DNA of 64,000 bases from Candidatus Lernaella stagnicola (GTDB lineage Bacteria; Lernaellota; Lernaellaia; Lernaellales; Lernaellaceae), in assembly GCA_030765525.1 (NCBI GenBank), contig JAVCCK010000045.1, positions 1 through 64,000 on the forward strand, read 5' to 3'. This document shows positions 24,195 to 32,651 of this stretch, one piece after another. Within the stretch, counting starts at the first letter, position 1, and every line of letters starts with the position of its first letter. The notes beneath the pieces are model-generated. The model was given only the letters and a program-made list of their open reading frames with translations. It searched no databases and was not told where the DNA came from. A program made the position numbers and the translations under genes.

Positions 24195-25562
24195 TCAGCC
24201 TCCCAGGCCCGCGGCGGGGCCGGCACCCTTAGTCAAAAGGGGCAGGATGGGAATCATCTTCACGTAATACAGCAGGGCGATCTTGAAATTATGATGGAAC
24301 AGCGGCCATAGGAGACCGTGGACGTGCCACACCATGACAATGCCGATGACTCGTCCCCACCACGTCGGCTTGCGATTGGGGAAGGCGCGCTGCTTGAAGC
24401 GGTTCCAATGGCGGAAGGTGATCAACGCCAGCCCTTCGAAAAAGCCCCACAGGAACATGCTCATGTTCACTTTGTGCCAAAGCGCGACGGCGATGATGGT
24501 GATCATGATGTTGACGTCGGTGCGGAAATTGCCTTTACGGCCGCCCCCGAGCGGGAAGTAGATGTAGTTCATCAGCCAGCCGGTCAAACTGGTGTGCCAG
24601 CGCCGCCAGAACTCTTGCAGGTTCGGGGCGAGGATCGGCCAACTGAAGTTCTCCATCACCCGGTAACCCATCAGCCGCGAAAGGCCGATGGCGATGTCCG
24701 AGTAGCCGGAAAACTCGACGTACAGGTAGGCGAAGTAGGCATGCGAGGCCAGCCACAACTGCCCGGTCGATGAGCCCAGCATCAGGGGCATCTTCATCAT
24801 CGGCCCGGCGAGACGGAAGAGGAAATCGGCCAGCACGAATTTCTTGACCAAGCCTTGCAGCAACCGCCACATGCCGTAGTTGATGTCTTCCACGCCGATC
24901 CGCGGCGCGCCGCCGTTGAGCTGCATCTGGCGACCGAAGGCGTCTTCGGGCTTTTCGCGCCCGATTTTGTAGAAGCGGTGAATCGGCCCGGAGACCATCG
25001 TCGGGAAGAAGGTGACGTAGTGGAAGAACTCCAGCGCCGTCGCCCGCGCGCCGTTGCCGCGGTAGATCTCGGCGATGTAGTGGATGGCGCGAAACGAGAA
25101 GTAACTGATGCCCAGCGGCACGCCGATCCAGAGAAACGATCCCGACACGAAAGCCGCCGTTTCCATGCCCAGCAGGGCAAAGGTCAGCTTGCGGATGGGG
25201 TCGATGGTTTTGAAAGTGAACAGGAGCAACAGCGCCGTGCCCACGCCGAGCACCAACCAGATGGTTTTCGCGCGTTTGGACTCCGAGATGTCGATCATGA
25301 TGCCGACGATGTAGATCCACCACAGGTAGAGGCACAACGCGACCAACAACACCGCGGCCCGCATGAGGGCCATGCCGGGGCGCTCGGCCCATTCGGGCAG
25401 GGACGCCGCGAAAAAGTACCCGAGCGACATTACCAGCAGGGCCAGCGACAGCAATTTGCGGGGCCATTTCAGTTTGTCGACGAGCCACGAGAGGCCGTAG
25501 TAGAGCAGCACCGCCGCGGCGGCGAAGATGACGAAGGACCAGCTTTGCATCGGCGTCGTCAT
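24195..25562 (-). CDS. MBOAT O-acyltransferase (DltB/AlgI type)
   Basis: This is a 455-residue polytopic protein. Family motifs are clear: GISYFSFRAIHYIAEIYRG, FFPTMVSGPIHRF, the FSGYSDIAIGLSRLMGY segment, FWRRWHTSLTGWLMNYIYFPLGG and the catalytic His region VALWHKVNMSMFLWG (His363). MBOAT proteins move acyl groups across the membrane onto alginate, teichoic acid or other envelope polymers. The upstream gene encodes an SGNH protein (4 nt overlap), the usual partner that completes the O-acylation outside. The polymer is unknown; glycosyltransferases lie nearby at 21.9 and 35-37 kb. Confidence 0.9.
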   Translation of the reverse strand: MTTPMQSWSFVIFAAAAVLLYYGLSWLVDKLKWPRKLLSLALLVMSLGYFFAASLPEWAERPGMALMRAAVLLVALCLYLWWIYIVGIMIDISESKRAKTIWLVLGVGTALLLLFTFKTIDPIRKLTFALLGMETAAFVSGSFLWIGVPLGISYFSFRAIHYIAEIYRGNGARATALEFFHYVTFFPTMVSGPIHRFYKIGREKPEDAFGRQMQLNGGAPRIGVEDINYGMWRLLQGLVKKFVLADFLFRLAGPMMKMPLMLGSSTGQLWLASHAYFAYLYVEFSGYSDIAIGLSRLMGYRVMENFSWPILAPNLQEFWRRWHTSLTGWLMNYIYFPLGGGRKGNFRTDVNIMITIIAVALWHKVNMSMFLWGFFEGLALITFRHWNRFKQRAFPNRKPTWWGRVIGIVMVWHVHGLLWPLFHHNFKIALLYYVKMIPILPLLTKGAGPAAGLGG

Positions 25563-26725
25563 TTCTTTTTGCTCCGCAGGGCGGCTTTCACGTGCGGCAG
25601 AATCAAGCGCGCCGTTTGTTCGTGGCCGTTCATGTTGAGGTGATCCAAATCGGAATAGAAGCGGTAGTCGACACGCTCGGTCATATCCACGAAGCGGTGC
25701 CCGTAACTGCGCACCAGCGCTTTGGTGCGTTGGCGGAAGATGGGCATCACCTCATCCCAGTCGAAGAATTCCTTGTCGTCGACGAAGGCTTTGTTGACGG
25801 GGTTGAGGAAGAAGAGCATGCGTATGCCGTGCCGCTGGCCGAACTCGCAATAGTTTTTGAAGGTCAGCCAGTTGACGTTTTCCTCGGAGAAGTCGAAGGC
25901 TTCGCAGTGCATGTATTGCAGGGCGATCACGTGTTTGGGAATCACCTTCCACAAGTAGTCGGCGTTGCGTTCGACGAAAGTCGTGTCGGCGGCTTCGACC
26001 ATGATGGGGTCCATCATGCCCAGCCACGCCATGATGCGGTCGGCGCTGGCAGCGGCGGGGTAGCGGAAATTGCCGGTCGTGAAGTAGCCGAGCAGGCGGC
26101 GATAGCGGTACAAGCCGGAGAGGGCGGCGACTTTGTGATCCAAATAGATTTCGCGGTATTTTTGGTCGGTCATGCGGAAGCGGGCAAACAGATCGTTTTG
26201 GCCGCCCTTCCAATATTCCGGGTAGTTGCGGAAATGGTAGATTCCTTCCGGATGGCTCATCGGCTCGATCAGGCTCCTGTGCACCGAGAACATTTTGATG
26301 TGGATGGCCGTGACCACCAGATCCGGTTCATCGGGCATGACGGCCACCAGGTTGGCGAAGTGGTCGCCGTACCGGTTGCCGGCGCTGGACAGGTTATAGG
26401 CCGATGCTTTTCGATAAGCGCGAATCTTGCGCAATTTCTCGGCGACCAAAGCCGGAAAGTGTTTGCCGTCGGGGCAGTTGCCGTAACCCTGGGTCACCGA
26501 ACTGCCGCAAAACACGATGCGCGGCCGCGTGGCGTGACTGAATTGTTCGAGAAGGTAGTGCATCGCCGCGGTCGTGTTGCCGGGATTGCGGTCGATCAAA
26601 TTCGACTGGGTAAAGTACAGGCGCACCCCGAGTTCGGAGACCAACACCAGCACTACGAAAAAGAAAATCAATCGATAGGGGCGATTCTTCTTCTCCGTCC
26701 AGAAATCCATTCGCCAGAAGCGCAA
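25559..26725 (-). CDS. Membrane-anchored SGNH-fold protein, partner of MBOAT (AlgJ/DltD-like role)
   Basis: This is a 388-residue protein with one N-terminal membrane anchor (LIFFFVVLVLVSELGVRLYF). The start may be TTG 26725, which has AAGGCGG 7 nt upstream, or ATG 26710. The SGNH blocks are visible: IVFCGSSVTQGYG with the Ser nucleophile, the Asn-containing NLSSAGNRYGDHF, and DLDHLNMNGHEQTA with the Asp/His pair. Such proteins finish acyl transfer to polysaccharide together with an MBOAT. It overlaps the MBOAT gene by 4 nt (ATGA). Confidence 0.8.
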   Translation of the reverse strand: MRFWRMDFWTEKKNRPYRLIFFFVVLVLVSELGVRLYFTQSNLIDRNPGNTTAAMHYLLEQFSHATRPRIVFCGSSVTQGYGNCPDGKHFPALVAEKLRKIRAYRKASAYNLSSAGNRYGDHFANLVAVMPDEPDLVVTAIHIKMFSVHRSLIEPMSHPEGIYHFRNYPEYWKGGQNDLFARFRMTDQKYREIYLDHKVAALSGLYRYRRLLGYFTTGNFRYPAAASADRIMAWLGMMDPIMVEAADTTFVERNADYLWKVIPKHVIALQYMHCEAFDFSEENVNWLTFKNYCEFGQRHGIRMLFFLNPVNKAFVDDKEFFDWDEVMPIFRQRTKALVRSYGHRFVDMTERVDYRFYSDLDHLNMNGHEQTARLILPHVKAALRSKKK

Positions 26726-26956
26726 ATGTCAGCCGCCTTTCTAGCCCTCTTGTTCCTCACGCCAAACCCGGGTGCCCGAATGTCGAGCAAAAAGTAGCCA
26801 ATTTGTAGCACAACCTTCGCTCGGAAAAAAGCGGAGTTACGCGATCATGCCGCTTAACACGCTCGATCGGCCCGCGCAGCCGAAACTACGGCTCGGCACC
26901 TTGCGAAACGGCCGACCAATACATACACTTGGCGTCGGGCTGGGCAGCCCCGCCAT

Positions 26957-26974
26957 TCTACATGGATATGTAGA
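26957..26974. promoter_or_regulatory. Perfect palindrome upstream of the REC-DUF4388-DnaJ gene
   Basis: TCTACAT-GGAT-ATGTAGA has 7 bp arms and lies 46 bp before the ATG at 27020. The position fits an operator near the transcription start. The rest of the 294 bp divergent gap shows no clear promoter pair. Confidence 0.4.
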
Positions 26975-27019
26975 CGCATTCGACTATCGTGCCGGCCGGC
27001 ACCAACGGGGGAATACAGT

Positions 27020-29197
27020 ATGCCCAAGAGAATTCTCGTGGTAGACGATGATCGCAACATCGGGCAAATCCTGCACGCGTCATTCAGTTCCAAGGGCTAC
27101 GAAACGATCGTCTCCCGCAACGGCGAAGACGCTCTGACCAAGTTCGAGGAAGTCAAACCGGACCTCGTGCTGCTGGACGTACTGCTTCCCAAAATGAACG
27201 GCTGGGAAGTCTGCCGCAAACTCAAAGACACCGAACTGGGCACCCAAACCCCCATCATTTTGATGAGCGCCGTATACAAAAACTACAAAATGCAGCAGGA
27301 CGCCATCTCCAAATACGGCGCCGATGACTTCGTCGAAAAGCCCTTCCAACTATCCAAATTGCTCGACTTGGTCGAGAAACTTATCGGCCCCGGCGAACCG
27401 GTCGCCGCGGTGAAAGCCGACGCCGCCGAGGGCGAAGAGATCGAAATCGAGGGTGACACGGTCGTGAGTGCCGCGCCGCCCGCGCCCATCAGCATGGAAG
27501 GCGAATTATCGTCAATCAGCTTCGCCGAACTGCTCCACAACCTCTACGTCATGGGTAAAAGCGGCTACCTGCTGGTGCGCCGCGGCGAGGTGGAAAAAGA
27601 AATCGCGATCAAAGCCGGGTATCCGGTCAGTGTGCGCACGACCTTGGAAGAGGAATACTTCGGCAATTTCCTGGTGCGCAAGCGCAAGATCTCGTCCGAA
27701 CAACGTGATGAATCGGTCGAGCGCATGAAGGAATCCAAGCGCCTGCAAGGTACCATTCTGATCGAAATGGACGCGTTGACGCCCCACGAACTGGTCAAGT
27801 ACCTGAAGCTGCAGATGCGCGAAAAAATCTTCGAGATCTTTAGCTGGCTCGAAGGCCTCTACAAATTCACGGAAAACGACGAAGTCCAGGGCGATATCAC
27901 CACGCTGGACATGAGTACCGCCAACGTCATTAACGAAGGCGTGAAGGACCATTACGATCTCGACCGCCTGCTGCCCTTGATGGAAGACTGGCGCGAAAAG
28001 TTCCTGCGGCCGGGCGCGAACCTGCATTACCGCTACCAGGACACCGACTTCACGCGGCGCGAAGAGACGATCTTCGATGTCATTGACGGCACCAGCACCG
28101 TCGACCAGATAATGCCGCAGTTGGACTTGGATACCGAGCGCGCCTACCAGATCATCTACACGCTCGTCGTGTGCGAAATGGCCGAGCTGGCTCCCGAGCC
28201 GCTGGAGATGCCCGAAAGCATCATGGAGCGGCAGACCGACGTCGATATCGACATCGACGCTGAATTCGAAATGGCCGGTGAAAAAGGCGGCCCCCCGGCC
28301 GACGAATCCGAACCGGTTGCCAAAGCGTCGGAAGCCTCGGCAGAGAAGGCCCCGCCGAAAACCGACGCGCCCATCGAGCCCGGCGAGGGGGGGGAAGCCG
28401 CACTGCGCGCGCGGGTCATGCGTGTGTTCAACCGCATGTCGGAAGGCAACTACTTCCAGGTGCTTGGAGTTGGCGACAACCCGACCGAACACGAAGTGCG
28501 GATCGCCTATCACAAGATCGCCAAGGAATTTCACCCGGACCGCTTTTTCGGCAAGGCCAGCGAGGAAGTTCGGGCCCGGGTCGAAGATATCTTTCGCCGC
28601 GCGACCGAGGCGTACGAGAAACTCAACACGCAGGAAAAAATCGTCAAGTACAAGGAACATTTGGAAAGCGAGAGCGAAGGCCCGAAAACCGACGCGCGCA
28701 TCGAAGGCGTCAAGAAAATCATCATGGCCGAGCAGCACTTCCAAAACGGCAAGCAATACCTCAAGGAAAAGCGCTACGCCCGCTCCGCGTGGGAGTTTCA
28801 CAAAGCCATGGAAATCAGCTCGAACGAGGCGGAGTACATTGCCTACTACGGTTGGGCGATCTACAACGTGCCGCGCGAGGAAGACATCAACGAGGAAGAC
28901 GCCAAGCTCTTTGAAGACCAAACGCCCAGCGACATGCAGTTCAACGGTCGCGAGGCGTTGAATCGCGCGATTCAAATCAATCCGCGTTCGGAGCGCGCTT
29001 ACCTCTTCCTCGGCGCAATCTACAAGATGCAGGGGCTCCGGGAATTCGCCGAAAAGCAGTACGAAAAGGCGCTGATCTGCAATCCCAATTGTATCGAAGC
29101 TTTGCGCGAACTGCGCTTGATCAAGTTGCAGGAACAAAAGCAGACGCAAAAGCAGACGTGGTTTGAGAAGATCAACCCGTTTGCGCGTAAGAAATAA
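27020..29197 (+). CDS. Response regulator receiver - DUF4388 - DnaJ - TPR fusion protein
   Basis: This is a 725-residue cytoplasmic protein. Residues 1-122 are a receiver domain (ILVVDDDRN, phospho-acceptor Asp53 in LVLLDVLLPKMNGWE, VEKPF Lys). Residues about 155-370 form DUF4388 (SMEGELSSISFAELLHNLYVMGKSGYLLVRRG) plus the associated helical segment. An acidic linker follows. Residues about 475-545 are a J-domain with the HPD motif (AKEFHPDRFFGKA). The last 150 residues are TPR-like (AEQHFQNGKQYLKEKRYARSA; INPRSERAYLFLGAIYKMQG). DUF4388 proteins are common in myxobacteria and relatives and relate to motility or envelope signalling. A phosphorylation-controlled J-protein could recruit Hsp70 to a target. 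Confidence 0.85.
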   Translation: MPKRILVVDDDRNIGQILHASFSSKGYETIVSRNGEDALTKFEEVKPDLVLLDVLLPKMNGWEVCRKLKDTELGTQTPIILMSAVYKNYKMQQDAISKYGADDFVEKPFQLSKLLDLVEKLIGPGEPVAAVKADAAEGEEIEIEGDTVVSAAPPAPISMEGELSSISFAELLHNLYVMGKSGYLLVRRGEVEKEIAIKAGYPVSVRTTLEEEYFGNFLVRKRKISSEQRDESVERMKESKRLQGTILIEMDALTPHELVKYLKLQMREKIFEIFSWLEGLYKFTENDEVQGDITTLDMSTANVINEGVKDHYDLDRLLPLMEDWREKFLRPGANLHYRYQDTDFTRREETIFDVIDGTSTVDQIMPQLDLDTERAYQIIYTLVVCEMAELAPEPLEMPESIMERQTDVDIDIDAEFEMAGEKGGPPADESEPVAKASEASAEKAPPKTDAPIEPGEGGEAALRARVMRVFNRMSEGNYFQVLGVGDNPTEHEVRIAYHKIAKEFHPDRFFGKASEEVRARVEDIFRRATEAYEKLNTQEKIVKYKEHLESESEGPKTDARIEGVKKIIMAEQHFQNGKQYLKEKRYARSAWEFHKAMEISSNEAEYIAYYGWAIYNVPREEDINEEDAKLFEDQTPSDMQFNGREALNRAIQINPRSERAYLFLGAIYKMQGLREFAEKQYEKALICNPNCIEALRELRLIKLQEQKQTQKQTWFEKINPFARKK

Positions 29198-29217
29198 CGA
29201 AGCGATAGAGGCCCACC

Positions 29218-29820
29218 ATGGAACATCTGCAGGAAATCCTCGCCAAGGCAGTTGTCTACCAAATTTACGTGATCTTCGGCTGGCTCGCGTTTCTGACCTT
29301 GCTCGCGCTGTGGACCGTGTTCCGGCAGCGCAAGGTCAAAAAGTTGACCAAGCTCGCGTCGATGAACTTCGACCTGCTGCGCGCTAAAATCGACGAAATC
29401 GGCTCCCAGCAGCGGCATCTGATAACCAAGCAGTCCGGCGCGATTATCAAGGCCCTCAAGGAAAGCCTGGCGAAACAAAAATCCAACCTCGCCGAAACCG
29501 CCTCCGTGTCCAGCCGAATCGACCAAATGGCCGGCATGCTGCGCGAACAAATCATCGAATTGCAGCAGTACGTCGCCAGCGCGGCAGGTAAATCCAGCGG
29601 CCTCGACCCCGCACACCTCGCTGAACTGTCCGGACGCCTCGAGGAACTGGCCGATGAGATGGCCTGGTCCCACCATTATTACGACGACCTCAAAACCCTG
29701 GAAGTCGCCGTCGAAAAACTCGTCGGCGCCGAAAAAATGCAGCAACTGGTCGCCAAGGAAAAAACCGGCAACGGCCGCGGTGCCGCCGGCGAAGAATTCG
29801 TACGCAAATCCCGCGCATGA
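29218..29820 (+). CDS. Membrane protein with coiled-coil cytoplasmic region
   Basis: This is a 200-residue protein. One hydrophobic segment (VVYQIYVIFGWLAFLTLLALWTVF) lies near residues 12-35, followed by a basic stretch (RQRKVKKLTKLAS) and a long helical region rich in Gln, Lys, Glu and Ala (about 45-125). A further helix and a charged tail end the protein. There is no recognised domain; the shape resembles a scaffold or the stalk of a chemoreceptor without its signalling tip. It is 20 bp after the receiver-DnaJ fusion and its stop overlaps the next start (ATGA). Confidence 0.6.
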   Translation: MEHLQEILAKAVVYQIYVIFGWLAFLTLLALWTVFRQRKVKKLTKLASMNFDLLRAKIDEIGSQQRHLITKQSGAIIKALKESLAKQKSNLAETASVSSRIDQMAGMLREQIIELQQYVASAAGKSSGLDPAHLAELSGRLEELADEMAWSHHYYDDLKTLEVAVEKLVGAEKMQQLVAKEKTGNGRGAAGEEFVRKSRA

Positions 29821-31049
29821 AATCCGCCGAACCGACCCTCACACGGCACCCGAAAACCACCGCCGTCGGCTCGCTGCTTCACGAAGTTTTCGACGCCTCG
29901 GTCGCCCGCTTCTTCACCGCGATTCTCAAGCACCACCCGCGGCGTGACCTCCTCCGCGAAGCCGGACACCTCGACGCCGCGGGGCGCTTGGTCTCTTACG
30001 CCATGATGCTGCCCGAACGCTTCGTCGTGGACGGCGTGACGATGGACGCAGGCTTGCTCGAAGCTGTGGCCACCGCTGAATCGTGGCGGGGCCGCGGCCT
30101 GTTTCCCAGCATCCACGCCGACTTGCTGGACCAAGTCGCCGACCAGCACTATCCCTTTGCGCTTCTGTTCGGCATTCCGACTTACTACCGCCGCCTGGGC
30201 TACGCCTTTGCCACGCCCTTCTACGCCCGCTGCCGCATGGAGGCATACGTCGCGGCCGATCTTCACCCGGTGCCGGGCCTTCATCGCCGTCGCGCCACAG
30301 CGGCCGACGTCCCGCGCCTCATGAATCTTTATCACCGCTCGTTAGCCGGTAAGCAGGTTCATTTTTCGCGAGACCGCGCGTCGCTGCGAACCTGGTTGAA
30401 GCACTACGAAAAAGCGGGCGATATCGAGACGCACGTGTTTACGCGTGACGGGCGCGTGGCGGCGTACTTGCGCGTCAACTTTCAAACCACCGGCATGCTC
30501 GTGATGGAAGCCGGGGGGTGGACGGCGGCCACCTTGCCCGCCGCGTTGCGATACCTGGGCCGCCGCGCCATGAAAGAGGATCTCCCCGATTTCGACTTGG
30601 CGCTGCCCGGCGATGATCCGCTGCTTCCCGCGGCGCAATACTGGGGCGCCGACCCGGTCGACCCCATGCTCACCTACGCGCTGCAGGTCAAAATGCTCGA
30701 CTGGCGCCGCATGATTGCCGCGTTGAAACCCGCCTTCGACCGGCGGCTCGCCGCAAGCGCTTTTTGCGACCTCACCTTGTCGCTGCCGTGCCGAATGGAC
30801 TCGCAGTCCTTCACGCTGGAGATTCGCAACGGGCGTTTCGCCGGCGTCGGTCCGCCGCACGACGCGCCGGTCGTGCTCTGTTTGCGCGGCGGCCGCGAAT
30901 CACTGATGCGCATGCTTTTCGGGGTGAAATCGGTTCCGGACATGCTGGACACGACGCCGGATATGCGCTGCCCGCCGGAATTGCGCCCCGTCGTCTCGAC
31001 GCTGTTTCCGGCCCTGCGCCCCTACGTCAACGAACTCGACGGTTTCTAG
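29817..31049 (+). CDS. Eis-like GNAT N-acetyltransferase with SCP2-like C-terminal domain
   Basis: This is a 410-residue protein. The first domain has the acetyl-CoA loop VATAESWRGRGLFPSIHADLL and the GIPTYYRRLGYAFA segment of the Eis family. A second GNAT-like domain spans about 160-290, and the end (about 300-405) reads as an SCP2-like domain (LTLSLPCRMDSQSFTLEIRNGRF ... LMRMLFG). This three-part layout matches Eis and related bacterial acetyltransferases, which acetylate amines or proteins. The substrate is unknown. The short overlap with the upstream membrane protein suggests co-expression. Confidence 0.75.
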   Translation: MKSAEPTLTRHPKTTAVGSLLHEVFDASVARFFTAILKHHPRRDLLREAGHLDAAGRLVSYAMMLPERFVVDGVTMDAGLLEAVATAESWRGRGLFPSIHADLLDQVADQHYPFALLFGIPTYYRRLGYAFATPFYARCRMEAYVAADLHPVPGLHRRRATAADVPRLMNLYHRSLAGKQVHFSRDRASLRTWLKHYEKAGDIETHVFTRDGRVAAYLRVNFQTTGMLVMEAGGWTAATLPAALRYLGRRAMKEDLPDFDLALPGDDPLLPAAQYWGADPVDPMLTYALQVKMLDWRRMIAALKPAFDRRLAASAFCDLTLSLPCRMDSQSFTLEIRNGRFAGVGPPHDAPVVLCLRGGRESLMRMLFGVKSVPDMLDTTPDMRCPPELRPVVSTLFPALRPYVNELDGF

Positions 31050-31071
31050 CGACCCGGGTGGGAACGAGCGC

Positions 31072-31563
31072 TTACTCCCACAATCGCAGGCCCGCGCGCT
31101 GCTCTTGCCCGCGCGCCTTGCGGATGTAAATCACCTTGTCCACTTCGGCGCAGACCCGGCCCTCGCGATCGATCAACTCGACGTGGTAGGAACGGTCGAC
31201 GGACCTCTCGGCTTCCAGCGTCTGCCGAATCTCATCCAGATCGCTTGGCTCGATCGTGAAACGCGCCGTCAGCGTGCTTTGCCCCGGCCGGCGAAAGCGA
31301 ACCGTCGCTTCCTTGTCCCACACCACGTACTCCGGCCCCAGATTCTTGATCAGCATGATCATGAACATCGGGTCCACCGAGGCGTACATGCTGCCCCCGT
31401 AGATCGTGCCGACGTAATTGTACGTGCGCCACGAAAGCGGCAGCTTGACGCGCACCTCCCGAAAATCATCGGCAATGTACGTCACCCGCGCGCCGGTGCC
31501 GCGATAGGCGGGGAAGAAATTGTAAAGCAGTCGTGTCATGCGGGTTCGCAACGACTCGGGCAT
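31072..31563 (-). CDS. DUF4442 hot-dog thioesterase-like protein
   Basis: This is a 163-residue protein. The sequence RTYNYVGTIYGGSMYASVDPMFMIMLIKNLGPEYVVWDKEATVRF, in outline, is characteristic of DUF4442, a hot-dog fold group related to acyl-CoA thioesterases. The charged residue usual for catalysis is not obvious, so its activity is uncertain. The gene stops 22 nt after the convergent Eis-like gene and begins 4 nt after the CapA-like gene, with which it forms a minus-strand pair. Confidence 0.75.
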   Translation of the reverse strand: MPESLRTRMTRLLYNFFPAYRGTGARVTYIADDFREVRVKLPLSWRTYNYVGTIYGGSMYASVDPMFMIMLIKNLGPEYVVWDKEATVRFRRPGQSTLTARFTIEPSDLDEIRQTLEAERSVDRSYHVELIDREGRVCAEVDKVIYIRKARGQEQRAGLRLWE

Positions 31564-31567
31564 GGAT

Positions 31568-32641
31568 TCACCTCAGTGGGAGTTCGGCCGTATCGTCTCG
31601 AATCGTCAATGCCGCGCCGAATTGCGCCGAGGCGGCCGCAAAACGCCGCAGCGTGCGGGCCGCGCGCTTGCCCTTGGCCGGCCGCGGTTGCCAACGAACG
31701 CCCTCGTGCCGGTTTTGATTCCATATCGGATGAAACACCACGTTGCGAATGCGCCGGTCGCGCACGATGAATTCGGCCAGCAGGCTCTCGTGCGCCCGGT
31801 TGTTGCCCGTGGCGAACGCCCCGTTGCCCACCGAATACACCAGCGGCTTGCCGCTGTATAGTTCCATCGCCTGCGGAATATGCGGCCCGTGGCCGACGAT
31901 CGCATCCGCGCCCAGATCGAGCATCAAGTGGCCGAATCGCCGCTGCTTGGCGTCCACGTCCACCACGTAGTTTTTTCCCCAATGGACATTGACGACCAGC
32001 ACGTCCACCAGCGGTCGCAAACCGCCGATCAGTCCGCGCACCGATGCCTCAGTGAGCTGGGCCGTGCCGTGCTTGGCGTGGTTGCCGCTGTATCCGTAAA
32101 ATCCCAGTAGGCCGACGGTCGTCTCCCCGAACTGCACAATCAGTGGCCGGCCCGCCTCGGCCGGGGTTAAGCCGCCACCGATATGTTCGATGCCCCACTC
32201 GTCGAGAAAGCGGACCGTCGATTCCTTGCCCGCTGGGCCGCAATCGCGATAGTGATTGTTGGCCAGGTTAACCACGTCCACGCCGTTATTTTTTAGCCCG
32301 GCCAAAGCCTCCGGCATCATCACGTAGGAATACTTCTTAGTCTTCGAGCGACGGCAGGCACGCGCGACGGGAACCTCGAGATTCAACCCGACCAGGTCGG
32401 CGCGTTCGAAAAGCGGTTTCAGGCCCCGCAGCGTGTAATCCCACCCGTGGGCGAGCAACCACGGCAGGGCCAGATCGTCGATCATCGTGTCGCCGCCGAA
32501 AACCAAGTGCAGTTCGTTTTCGTTTTGCGGCGCCAGCGTTACACGTTTGGGTTCCGGTAACTCGACGGGCGTCTCACCGCAGGCGGCGACCAGCAGGCCC
32601 AACAACAGGCAACCAATGACAAGTACCCCAGCGCGTCGCAT
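31568..32641 (-). CDS. CapA-family metallophosphatase-like lipoprotein
   Basis: This is a 357-residue lipoprotein. The lipobox LLVAACGE places the lipidated Cys near residue 21. The CapA fold motifs are clear: LVFGGDTMIDD, LVGLNLEVPV, GVDVVNLANNHYRDCG, VLVVNVHWGKNY and AIVGHGPHIPQAMELYSGKPLVYSVGN. CapA/PgsA proteins belong to the calcineurin-like group and support poly-gamma-glutamate or capsule production. No PgsB/C genes are in the window. It is the middle gene of a minus-strand trio with an Asp-rich lipoprotein upstream and a DUF4442 gene downstream. Confidence 0.88.
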   Translation of the reverse strand: MRRAGVLVIGCLLLGLLVAACGETPVELPEPKRVTLAPQNENELHLVFGGDTMIDDLALPWLLAHGWDYTLRGLKPLFERADLVGLNLEVPVARACRRSKTKKYSYVMMPEALAGLKNNGVDVVNLANNHYRDCGPAGKESTVRFLDEWGIEHIGGGLTPAEAGRPLIVQFGETTVGLLGFYGYSGNHAKHGTAQLTEASVRGLIGGLRPLVDVLVVNVHWGKNYVVDVDAKQRRFGHLMLDLGADAIVGHGPHIPQAMELYSGKPLVYSVGNGAFATGNNRAHESLLAEFIVRDRRIRNVVFHPIWNQNRHEGVRWQPRPAKGKRAARTLRRFAAASAQFGAALTIRDDTAELPLR

Positions 32642-32651
32642 GAACCGGCGC

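Noticed and set aside
27512-29149. 545-codon minus-strand frame opposite the REC-DUF4388-DnaJ gene
   Set aside because: Composition (Phe, His, Arg-rich, no motifs) fits antisense of a coding gene; the plus-strand gene has clear domains.
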